A stretch of 6,269 nucleotides of DNA, taken from Thermoflexales bacterium. Its GTDB lineage: Bacteria > Chloroflexota > Anaerolineae > Fen-1058. The translations under genes were made by a program, and so were the position numbers. Shown one piece after another: positions 1-5,973 of the stretch (its first letter is position 1; each line of letters starts with the position of its first letter). The stretch is from NCBI GenBank assembly GCA_030834835.1, contig JAUQXD010001452.1:1-6269 (forward strand), given 5' to 3'. Under the pieces are notes generated by a model. It saw only the letters and a list, made by a program, of their open reading frames with translations. It was not told where the DNA came from and did not search any database.

Positions 1-2457
1 TATCAATTTTACTTCGGGACTGAGCCTAACGGCGAAGCTTATCAGACGTTCCTGGCAAATGCGCCCCGTCAATGGACGCCCTTACCTGGCGGAACCCGCA
101 CCGGGACCTACTACTTGCGTGGCCGCACCCGTGACAATGCCGGGAACTGGAGCGCATGGACATCGCTCTTCACGTTCCGCTATGATGGCACCCCGCCTGA
201 GAATCCGGCCAGCGTGACCCATACGGCAGGTATCACGAACAGCGTGTGGCAGACCGTAACTCGAGTGGCCGATTTCGCCTGGCCGACCGCCATCGATGAA
301 GGCTCAGGCATCAAGGGCTACTACGTCTACTGGGGTAGCGTTGTCACCGGCACCTCGAGCAACTTCATCACCGCGACGCAATTCCAATCACTCACGCCCT
401 TGTGTGGATTGAACGCCGCGTGCGCCGGCTATCTGCGTCTGCGCAGTGTGGATAATGTTGACAATCAGGCCAACGATTGGACTACTGGCTTCGTGTTGCG
501 CTATGACAATGCGCCGCCCCTCGCCGACTTCTCGGTGAACGGGGGAGTCACGCAGACCAATCAAACGCTGCTCACCTTGCAGATCAACGCCAGTGACGAA
601 GGGAGCGGTCTGCACTCGATGCGGCTGTCAAACGATGGGCAGAGTTGGACAGCCTGGGAAACCTACACCACCGAACGGCTATGGACGATCCCGGCGATCA
701 GTCGCCAATCGTGGCCGATCTATTTGCAGGTGCGTGATGGTGTTGGACTTCAATCCAACGTAATCTCTCACACGATCTACTTCGATGATAATACCAGTCA
801 GCCACGCTCGGCCAATTTCCGATTGTTTGATCACTTGATGAGTGCAGGTAGCGGCTTGCACTCGTCAAATGTGTACTCCGGCTCAAGCACGGTAGGACAA
901 GTAGTCGATTCGGCGTGGTTAACCAGCACCAACTTCCTGCTGAAGGGTGGATATCAGGCGGGTTCACAAGCCATTCCGATTGTTGTGCCCGGTCACGACG
1001 TATTCACGTTCATCAATGGCATCTTCGCTGCGGGCAGCGGCGCGACCAGCATGACTTCAACGGCCTATCTGATGCGCGGCACGCTGGGTGAGCCGGGGCT
1101 GCCGAATAATACCGCCGTCATATCGAGCACAGGGTATCGACATCAACCGGGATTCTTGGCCGCTGCACCGCAGCATGCGCCCACGCCGACGCCCACGCCT
1201 GGCCCGACGCCGACACCTGAGCCAACACCGACTTGTGAGTTTCCACGCATCAGTATCAATAACGCGGCCCTCTTCACTAGCAGTTCAAATGTGGTACTCA
1301 AAATCTGCGCGCCGAGAGCCGCGCAAATGATGATCAGTAACGATGGCGGTTTCGCCGGCGCGCAATGGGAGCCGTATGCTGAAACCAAAGTCTGGACGAT
1401 CACGACTTATGGCCAGTATGTGCTGCCGCGCTTTGTGTACGCCGCTTTCAAAGAAGCTAATGGCACGATCCACGCCGTCTACTTCGATGACATCATCTAC
1501 GATCCGACCGCGCCGAGCGGCGCAATCATGGTGGGCGACAGTGTGCCAGCCAGCAGCTTCAAAACTGCCGATGCCGGGTCGCTCAAGATGATCCAGCATC
1601 TACGTGAGGTCATTTTCGCTCAACCGATCGCCTTACTCACCACACGGGCCAATGGCACAATCGATGTCTACATCAACGGCCAGGATGACAACAGCGGCTT
1701 GGCCGACATGCAAATCAGCGCGAGTCCGACGTTCACGGATACCACCTGGGAGCCTTTCTCGGCGTTGAAGCCTTGGTTACCCACTGGCGAAGATGGACTG
1801 AAGATCATGTATGCACGCTTCCGCGACAGCGCTGGCAACGTATCGGCGGTCGCCACGACGACGTTCGCGCTTGACACACAGCCGCCGATTGGCGGTCTCT
1901 ATATCGACCAGCGCGTTGTTGGGCCGAACAGCATGTCATCGATCATTTATCTAAGCGCTGAAGACAATCTCAGCGGCGTGACCGATCTGCGCCTCAGTAC
2001 GGATCCGGGCTTGGCCATTGCACCATGGCAACCCTACACCTCGACGCTCACTTGGCCAATCTCGATCACTGCCCAGAATCCGGTGACATTGTATGTTCAG
2101 TATCGGGATCTCGCGGGCAACGTCTCGTCGATCTACAGTGACACCTACTTGGTAGACACTGCGCCGCCAGTGATGTACGTCGAAGTTACCCCCGGCAGCA
2201 CGCCAACGCATACAGTTACGATCCTGGCCTACGATGAACTCGCCGATGTTGCTACGATGCATCTCAGCAATGATCCGCTGATGATCGAGGGCGTAGACAC
2301 ATTGCCCTACACCACCACAGTAACTTGGACCTTCGACGATCGAAAAGTGATCTGGGTGCAGTTGGAGGATAGCGTCGGCAATGTGGCCCAGCCCTATCCG
2401 GCGTATGCGGCAACACCAAGCGAAAAGGTCTATCTGCCGCTTGTCGTCAAGAATTGA
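1..2457 (+). CDS. Large modular surface/secreted protein with repeated Ig-like domains (5' partial)
   Basis: Frame 1 is open from base 1 to the TGA at 2455-2457, giving 818 visible residues; the true start is upstream, so an internal TTG at 115 is not the start. About seven beta-sandwich (Ig/FnIII-like) modules are seen at roughly residues 1-64, 65-173, 174-266, 412-505, 506-629, 630-723 and 724-805. Recurring signatures are D-x-PP at module joins, SG(L/V)xxMxLS, W-x-x-(Y/F) and RD(S/L)AGNVS. Residues 271-321 and 333-387 are two copies of another module (TVGQ / TLGE, then a GxxG or PGF end). A Thr-Pro linker spans residues 394-411 (bases 1180-1233). The protein ends KVYLPLVVKN. No catalytic motif is visible. 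The family pattern suggests an exported structural or adhesive protein, but the substrate is unknown and the signal peptide would lie outside the window. The next gene starts 140 bases downstream on the same strand. Confidence 0.9.
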   Translation, partial: YQFYFGTEPNGEAYQTFLANAPRQWTPLPGGTRTGTYYLRGRTRDNAGNWSAWTSLFTFRYDGTPPENPASVTHTAGITNSVWQTVTRVADFAWPTAIDEGSGIKGYYVYWGSVVTGTSSNFITATQFQSLTPLCGLNAACAGYLRLRSVDNVDNQANDWTTGFVLRYDNAPPLADFSVNGGVTQTNQTLLTLQINASDEGSGLHSMRLSNDGQSWTAWETYTTERLWTIPAISRQSWPIYLQVRDGVGLQSNVISHTIYFDDNTSQPRSANFRLFDHLMSAGSGLHSSNVYSGSSTVGQVVDSAWLTSTNFLLKGGYQAGSQAIPIVVPGHDVFTFINGIFAAGSGATSMTSTAYLMRGTLGEPGLPNNTAVISSTGYRHQPGFLAAAPQHAPTPTPTPGPTPTPEPTPTCEFPRISINNAALFTSSSNVVLKICAPRAAQMMISNDGGFAGAQWEPYAETKVWTITTYGQYVLPRFVYAAFKEANGTIHAVYFDDIIYDPTAPSGAIMVGDSVPASSFKTADAGSLKMIQHLREVIFAQPIALLTTRANGTIDVYINGQDDNSGLADMQISASPTFTDTTWEPFSALKPWLPTGEDGLKIMYARFRDSAGNVSAVATTTFALDTQPPIGGLYIDQRVVGPNSMSSIIYLSAEDNLSGVTDLRLSTDPGLAIAPWQPYTSTLTWPISITAQNPVTLYVQYRDLAGNVSSIYSDTYLVDTAPPVMYVEVTPGSTPTHTVTILAYDELADVATMHLSNDPLMIEGVDTLPYTTTVTWTFDDRKVIWVQLEDSVGNVAQPYPAYAATPSEKVYLPLVVKN

Positions 2458-2475
2458 ACCTCGAACTTACTCAGC

Positions 2476-2563
2476 TTTGAAAATCTAATGTCCGCTAATC
2501 ACGCGCAAAAGCACTGAAAAACAAGGCATCCAAACGAGCGAGGGCGGACATTCATTTTTCAAA
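2476..2563. repeat. Imperfect 20-bp inverted repeat, 48-bp spacer
   Basis: The left arm is 2476-2495 and the right arm 2544-2563. Each arm has two matching blocks, TTTGAAAA and AATGTCCGC, separated by three unmatched bases, so 17 of 20 positions match. The arms do not extend outward or inward, and the flanks show no clear target-site duplication. The repeat occupies most of the gap between the large surface gene and the first paralogue and ends 34 bases before its ATG. It could be two oppositely oriented copies of a regulator site, the ends of a tiny mobile element, or a stem at the end of the upstream transcript. The sequence does not decide between these. Confidence 0.6.
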
Positions 2564-2597
2564 AACCAGTAATACAATCAACGAGAGGAATACAGCC

Positions 2598-3638
2598 ATG
2601 AAGAACAAACATTATATTGAGATCCCGCGCATCCGCATTCCGATCTGGCCTCCCAATCTGTCAGGCAACTGGCGAGCGTGGTTGCCTAGTCGTGGAAACG
2701 TTCTATTCACATTGCTGGTCATTAGTGCGTTGTTCTGGGCTCAAAGCGCCGGTGCTTTGCCCTTGCCTGCACCAACCGCCCCTAATACCAGTACCGGCAC
2801 AATTGCTTATCAAGGTCGTCTGGCCGACTCAGCTGGTACACCGTTGACGGGCACATATTCGATGATTTTCCGAATCTACAATGCCGCCATTGGCAGCGCG
2901 CCATTGTGGTCTGAACAGTGGACTGGCCCCAATAGTGTGCAAGTAAGTGACGGCTTGTTCAACGTGATGCTCGGCAGCATGGCTCCGATCTCGCAAACAA
3001 TGATCACCAGCAACAGCGACTTATGGTTGGGGATCACTGTCGGTGCAGATAATGAAATGTTGCCACGCGTGCAGTTGGGGACCGTTCCGTTTGCGATGCA
3101 GGCCTTAACAGTGCCGGATGGAAGCATCACGCAAGCCAAGTTAGCCCCTGATGTGAACCTATTGCCACCCGCCGGAAGCATCACAACCACCATGTTGGCA
3201 AATGGCGCGGTGACGGCGGCAAAGCTGGCTCCCAATACCTTATTAGTATTCAACGCAAGTACCACGCAAAGCTATTGGCAACCTCCTCATTGTGACCTCA
3301 ATTCTTATCCCGTTCCAGGTTTGAGTATCAGTATGACTGTTGACGCTCCGGGACGTCTTTTGGTGGATTTTACAGGCTTGGGTGGAAACTTTGCCGCGGG
3401 TGCCTCCATCTATACATCCGTCTTTGTGGATAATGTAGAGGTGAAAACGGCACAAGGATCGCCCTTACTCGGCGGGTGTGACAGCAGCGGCGGTAGCAAT
3501 CCGTACTGTACACTTGCCAATTCCACTGCTCAGTCGCTCAATCCTGGCAATCACACGGTAGAGATACGGGTTATGTGCGGCGGCTCCGCATATGCACTTG
3601 TGCACAGCGGGTGGCTGCGAGCAATGTTCGTCCCATAG
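2598..3638 (+). CDS. Exported scaffold-plus-tip protein, paralogue 1
   Basis: The product has 346 residues. The ATG at 2598 is preceded by GAGAGGA (2583-2589) at good spacing. The N-terminus is a long basic, Trp/Pro-rich stretch (1-33) followed by a hydrophobic segment (about 35-48) and a possible signal peptidase site after SAGA (residue 53), so export is likely. Residues 64-211 form the conserved scaffold: TGTIAYQGRLADSAG, GTYSMIF, LFNVMLGS, LWLGITVG and PFAMQAL, then two short repeats (DGSITQAKLAPD and NGAVTAAKLAPN) of the kind found in fibre-like proteins. Residues 212-346 are predicted beta-rich with four Cys (in HCDL, GGCDS, YCTL and VMCGG), which could form disulphides outside the cell. 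The gene at 3900 is a paralogue with 123 of 148 scaffold residues identical by hand count. An adhesin or fibre-like display role is inferred; the ligand is unknown. Confidence 0.88.
   Translation: MKNKHYIEIPRIRIPIWPPNLSGNWRAWLPSRGNVLFTLLVISALFWAQSAGALPLPAPTAPNTSTGTIAYQGRLADSAGTPLTGTYSMIFRIYNAAIGSAPLWSEQWTGPNSVQVSDGLFNVMLGSMAPISQTMITSNSDLWLGITVGADNEMLPRVQLGTVPFAMQALTVPDGSITQAKLAPDVNLLPPAGSITTTMLANGAVTAAKLAPNTLLVFNASTTQSYWQPPHCDLNSYPVPGLSISMTVDAPGRLLVDFTGLGGNFAAGASIYTSVFVDNVEVKTAQGSPLLGGCDSSGGSNPYCTLANSTAQSLNPGNHTVEIRVMCGGSAYALVHSGWLRAMFVP
2787..3230 (+). repeat. Duplicated scaffold-coding segment, copy 1
   Basis: This 444-base segment aligns without gaps, at the protein level, to 4116-4559 in the next gene. 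Many differences are at third codon positions (for example GGCTTGTTCAACGTG against GGCTTGTTCAATGTG), so the duplication is old enough to have diverged and the protein has been kept under constraint. Similarity falls away sharply after the AAKLA / SNKLA repeat at the 3' end. Confidence 0.85.
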
Positions 3639-3649
3639 CAACAGGTCAA

Positions 3650-3678
3650 GGGCGATGCACTTGGTCAGTGCATCGCTC
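3650..3678 (+). terminator. Hairpin just after paralogue 1, probable terminator
   Basis: GCGATGCAC (3652-3660) pairs perfectly with GTGCATCGC (3668-3676) around a seven-base loop. A G-U pair and a G-C pair extend the base, and an inner T-A pair is possible. The stem starts 12 bases after the TAG stop at 3636-3638. No T-run follows, so it is not a textbook intrinsic terminator; a 3'-end stabilising stem is an alternative. The G-U pair forms only in the plus-strand RNA, which fits this gene. Confidence 0.55.
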
Positions 3679-3751
3679 CTGCAGGTGGTGTGGATCTACT
3701 AATCATCAGATAGCAAAAGAGCATGAATTATATGCCCTTGATGTGTCGCTG

Positions 3752-3771
3752 ATCAGGCAGATGGGCCTGAT
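3752..3771 (+). other. Perfect 7-bp hairpin in the inter-paralogue gap
   Basis: ATCAGGC (3752-3758) pairs with GCCTGAT (3765-3771) around the loop AGATGG. It is followed by TGTTC, a weak T-rich tail, so it could be a second, partial terminator. No gene lies between it and the first hairpin. Confidence 0.4.
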
Positions 3772-3810
3772 TGTTCAATAAGATATGCGTTCACAAGAGA
3801 CACAGCGAGC

Positions 3811-3840
3811 GCCAGGCAGTATCCCATGTGCCTGCCTGGC
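3811..3840 (+). other. Perfect 9-bp G+C-rich hairpin in the leader of paralogue 2
   Basis: GCCAGGCAG (3811-3819) pairs with CTGCCTGGC (3832-3840) around a 12-base loop. It ends 46 bases before the Shine-Dalgarno sequence of the next gene and is followed by a moderately T-rich stretch (GGTCTGTTTGTC). It could be a leader attenuator, a terminator for upstream read-through, or a symmetrical protein-binding site. Confidence 0.45.
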
Positions 3841-3886
3841 CTGGTCTGTTTGTCGTGACCGCAAGTGAGATTTCGATAACTCTCCT

Positions 3887-3891
3887 GGAGG
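3887..3891 (+). promoter_or_regulatory. Shine-Dalgarno GGAGG fixing a GTG start
   Basis: GGAGG lies eight bases before the GTG at 3900 in an otherwise unremarkable leader. It is the strongest ribosome binding site near this gene and decides the start over an in-frame TTG at 3771 and ATGs at 3957 and 3960, which have weaker or no matches. Confidence 0.75.
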
Positions 3892-3899
3892 CATTTCAC

Positions 3900-4931
3900 G
3901 TGAATCAGCGAAAGAATTTGTTGCTTATTTTGGGAGAATGGTGGGAATCACGCAAAATGATGCCACCCACTACTACACCAGCATATCTGCCTAACCGAAC
4001 ACAGCGCTTCACTAAATGGCTAATACCAAATGGAGGTACACTCATTTTGGTCGCATTGCTAATTGCGACACAAAGTGTGTGGGCACAACCGCCGTTTACT
4101 CCAGCTACGCCGACTACTACCACGGGCACAATCGCCTATCAGGGCCGTTTGGCTGACTCAGCCGGTGCGTCCTTAACGGGCACCTACTCTATGATCTTCC
4201 GCCTCTATAATGTGGCCACAGGCAGCACGCCCTTGTGGACTGAACAGTGGACCGGGCCGAATAGTGTCCAGGTCAGCGACGGCTTGTTCAATGTGATGCT
4301 GGGCAGTATGACACCGGTCCCTCAAGCCAGCATCGCAGGTAACAATGCCTTGTGGCTGGGCATCACTGTCGGTGCGGACAATGAAATGTTGCCCCGCGTC
4401 CAGCTAGGCAGCGTGCCGTTTGCCATGCAGGCCTTGTCGGTGCCTGATGGCAGCATTACACAAGCGAAACTGGCCCCTGACGTGAATTTGGTGCCGCCCG
4501 CGGGAAGCATTACAACGACAATGATTGCAGATGGGGCAATCACCTCAAACAAGCTGGCTGTGTCTTTTGATGGCTACTCTACATGGCTGGGAAATCAACA
4601 AGTTTCGGGCCCTGGCTGGACCGATATAACTGTGCAATGGTATCGGTCGCTATCTATTACAGTTACGCGAGCGTCTTTGTTGGATGTATCGTTTTCAGCC
4701 AATGTGCGTTCTGGCGGAGGTGGTCGAGCAGCCGTGCGTCTCCTTGTGGATGGCGTAGAACTGGCTGACCCATACACTTCATCGGTTGATTGGTCTACCG
4801 TCAGTTCGCGCATCCTTGTTCCTGTAGAACCTGGTATGCATTCGATTACGCTACAACTTGGTAGTTGGGATGTTGCCACTGCCTATATTTCAGGCCCACT
4901 CTCGTTCACTGTTTTGGCCTATGGTAGGTAA
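3900..4931 (+). CDS. Exported scaffold-plus-tip protein, paralogue 2
   Basis: The product has 343 residues from a GTG start, ending at TAA 4929-4931. The chosen start gives nearly the same length as paralogue 1 (346). The N-terminus is long and polar or basic (1-44), then a hydrophobic core (about 45-57) and a likely signal peptidase site after SVWA (residue 62). Residues 73-220 are the scaffold (IAYQGRLADSAG, SMIFRLYN, LFNVMLGSM, PRVQLGSVPFAMQAL, DGSITQAKLAPD, DGAITSNKLA). Residues 221-343 are a beta-rich tip with no Cys. It still resembles the paralogue 1 tip in pattern: a hydrophobic LSITV strand, then VDGVEL (FVDNVEV there) and EPGMHSI (NPGNHTV there). This suggests one fold with fast-changing surface residues. 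The product probably acts at or outside the cell surface; the partner is unknown. An ATG start at 3957 remains possible and would keep the hydrophobic segment. Confidence 0.86.
   Translation: MNQRKNLLLILGEWWESRKMMPPTTTPAYLPNRTQRFTKWLIPNGGTLILVALLIATQSVWAQPPFTPATPTTTTGTIAYQGRLADSAGASLTGTYSMIFRLYNVATGSTPLWTEQWTGPNSVQVSDGLFNVMLGSMTPVPQASIAGNNALWLGITVGADNEMLPRVQLGSVPFAMQALSVPDGSITQAKLAPDVNLVPPAGSITTTMIADGAITSNKLAVSFDGYSTWLGNQQVSGPGWTDITVQWYRSLSITVTRASLLDVSFSANVRSGGGGRAAVRLLVDGVELADPYTSSVDWSTVSSRILVPVEPGMHSITLQLGSWDVATAYISGPLSFTVLAYGR
4116..4559 (+). repeat. Duplicated scaffold-coding segment, copy 2
   Basis: This is the partner of 2787-3230. Of the encoded residues, 123 of 148 are identical, and the substitutions cluster in one loop (MAPISQTMITSNSD against MTPVPQASIAGNNA) and in the last repeat. 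Confidence 0.85.
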
Positions 4932-4936
4932 ACTTC

Positions 4937-4994
4937 AGGACAAAGCTTTAGCCTTAGGGATCTTCCTATGATCTTATGGTGGAGACTTTGTCCT
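4937..4994 (+). repeat. 9-bp inverted repeat after paralogue 2
   Basis: AGGACAAAG (4937-4945) and CTTTGTCCT (4986-4994) are perfect inverted arms with a 40-base spacer. The first arm begins five bases after the TAA. The spacer contains a smaller symmetrical stretch (TAGGGA then TTCCTA, 4956-4969), so a compound stem is possible. It may mark the end of the surface-gene transcript, but no T-run follows. Confidence 0.4.
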
Positions 4995-5081
4995 CCTTAC
5001 CAGAGGAATATCAACAATCTTTAGCACGCTCACGCACAATTGGTACGGACAAAAATGTTGCTTATTGGCATGGCAGTGAGC

Positions 5082-5118
5082 TATTCGTGTCAATATTCGT
5101 GATGATTGGGCGACACGA
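5082..5118. other. Short direct repeat and 7-bp stem beside the fusion gene's stop codon
   Basis: TATTCGTG occurs at 5082-5089 and again at 5094-5101, a 12-base period. TCGTGTC (5085-5091) can pair with GACACGA (5112-5118) across a 20-base loop, ending directly against the stop codon of the minus-strand gene. It could serve as a weak terminator for that gene, but the loop is long and no T-run is present in that direction. Confidence 0.25.
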
Positions 5119-5802
5119 TCAAATCCAGTATTCCACCAGCCGCTTACCCTGCCGTCGCAGCCGGCTCAACGCGTGCCGCTCCAGTTGCTGCACGCGTTCG
5201 ACGGTCAGGCCGAGCTGCTGACTCAATTCCTCCACCGTGCAAGTCGGTGCCCCGCCCAAGCCATACAAACCCGTCAGGATGCGTTGCTCGCGGCGCGGCA
5301 GGTCGGCCAGGTTGGTCTGCACGACCTCTGCCAGATCGAACTGCTCCAGCTGCTCATCGGCCTCATCATCGACCAACTGTTCAGACAACGGCCCGTCGCT
5401 GAACCACCCCCAATCGTGCCAGGGATTGTCGCCGATGGTTGAGCGCTGCTGGCTCAAGGCCAGGCGCAGCCAGAGTTGATCGCAGAGCGCAGTTCGATAC
5501 GTGATCGGAAACACGTCGTCAAACTCGACCTCGACCGCCTGTGCCAGGGCGTGCAACTGCGCCGCCCACCTCAGCAGCGTTTCGCGCATGAGCCGTTGCA
5601 GGCAATGTTCTCCCTCGACGGTCTGCGGCAGGTAGCGCCGGTCGATCAGTGGGTTGAACTGGTGCTGCTCGACGGCATTGATGAAGCGGCGGCCCACGCC
5701 GCTGAGTTGGGCCAACCGGGATTGCGTCAAACCGGCCCGCTCGCGGCAGCGCCGCAGCTGGTTCCGGCCGGTGAAACTGGTTCGCATCGAATGGTTCGTC
5801 AT
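5119..5802 (-). CDS. XRE-type HTH / sigma-70 region 4 fusion regulator
   Basis: The product has 227 residues. The ATG at 5802 has GAGGT six bases upstream; a TTG at 5820 would put that site inside the gene. Residues 15-51 are an XRE/Cro-type helix-turn-helix (LRRCRERAGLTQSRLAQLSG). The usual closing helix of that fold appears later as LAQAVEVEFDDVFP (86-99), so about 30 extra residues seem inserted within the domain. Residues 101-157 are a middle segment that becomes acidic (VDDEADEQLEQFD). Residues 160-217 match sigma-70 regions 4.1-4.2: LPRREQRILTGLYGLGG, then TVEELSQQLGLTVERVQQLE and ALSRLRR, the DNA-reading helix-turn-helix that contacts a -35 element in true sigma factors. No region 2 is visible (no -10 or core-binding helices), so it is unlikely to be a complete sigma factor. 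It is more likely a two-headed DNA-binding regulator. Its targets are unknown. Confidence 0.88.
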   Translation of the reverse strand: MTNHSMRTSFTGRNQLRRCRERAGLTQSRLAQLSGVGRRFINAVEQHQFNPLIDRRYLPQTVEGEHCLQRLMRETLLRWAAQLHALAQAVEVEFDDVFPITYRTALCDQLWLRLALSQQRSTIGDNPWHDWGWFSDGPLSEQLVDDEADEQLEQFDLAEVVQTNLADLPRREQRILTGLYGLGGAPTCTVEELSQQLGLTVERVQQLERHALSRLRRQGKRLVEYWI

Positions 5803-5808
5803 TTCAAG

Positions 5809-5813
5809 ACCTC
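5809..5813 (-). promoter_or_regulatory. Shine-Dalgarno GAGGT for the fusion regulator
   Basis: Read on the minus strand, GAGGT lies six bases before the ATG at 5802. It supports that start over TTG 5820 and over a second in-frame ATG at 5787. Confidence 0.6.
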
Positions 5814-5832
5814 GTTTCAAGTGAAGTGTTCG

Positions 5833-5842
5833 GATCGATCGA
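5833..5842. repeat. GATCGATCGA motif, copy 1 of 2
   Basis: The same ten bases occur at 6157-6166, upstream of the 40-residue gene. Related CGATCG hexamers sit at 5881-5886 and 6252-6257. By eye CGATCG is much rarer in the rest of the window (seen at 1625-1630 and 2337-2342). Both ten-base copies lie in leaders of minus-strand genes, so a shared regulator site is possible. This copy partly overlaps the hairpin. Confidence 0.35.
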
Positions 5843-5887
5843 CCCGCGTGAAGCGGCGAGTTGAACTCGCGGCCTCACGCCGATCGA
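5835..5887 (-). promoter_or_regulatory. Long hairpin in the leader of the fusion regulator
   Basis: Positions 5846-5860 pair with 5866-5880 around a five-base loop, and 5835-5841 pair perfectly with 5881-5887, with a four-base bulge at 5842-5845. In the inner stem 13 of 15 positions pair on the plus strand. In minus-strand RNA one mismatch (A/C) becomes a U-G pair, giving 14 of 15. The element lies 21 bases upstream of the Shine-Dalgarno sequence and 86 bases after the stop codon of the small gene. Attenuation, a terminator for the small gene, or an operator are all possible. No T-run follows in the minus direction. Confidence 0.55.
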
Positions 5888-5973
5888 CGGCCCGGAACAG
5901 GCCCGACGACCAACCACGCACAGTGGTCGCGCGTCGTTGAGCCTCTCCGGTTATTCAATTGTTTTCGCCGGGG

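Noticed and set aside
115..117. TTG as the start of the large surface protein
   Set aside because: The frame is open back to base 1 with in-family Ig-like sequence, so the gene is truncated by the window edge.
1180..1233. Thr-Pro repeat as a tandem DNA repeat or CRISPR-like array
   Set aside because: It is a coding-level low-complexity linker with varied codons and no spacer structure.
2573..2578. TACAAT as a -10 box for paralogue 1
   Set aside because: The hexamer is close to consensus, but no acceptable -35 lies 16-18 bases upstream and the start of transcription would fall on the Shine-Dalgarno sequence.
3771..3773. TTG as the start of paralogue 2
   Set aside because: It would add 43 residues unlike the other paralogue, begins inside a hairpin arm, and lacks a ribosome binding site. 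GTG 3900 has GGAGG at ideal spacing.
4976..5221. Plus-strand open frame of 81 codons starting MVETLSSLPEEYQQ
   Set aside because: It runs about 100 bases into the 3' end of the well-supported minus-strand regulator, has no good ribosome binding site, and its second half reads as low-complexity antisense sequence. A remnant of a gene in 4976-5110 cannot be excluded.
5476..5940. Plus-strand open frame of 154 codons
   Set aside because: It is antisense to the fusion regulator, whose domains are clear. The frame stays open because of G+C-rich codon structure, and it shows no domain of its own.
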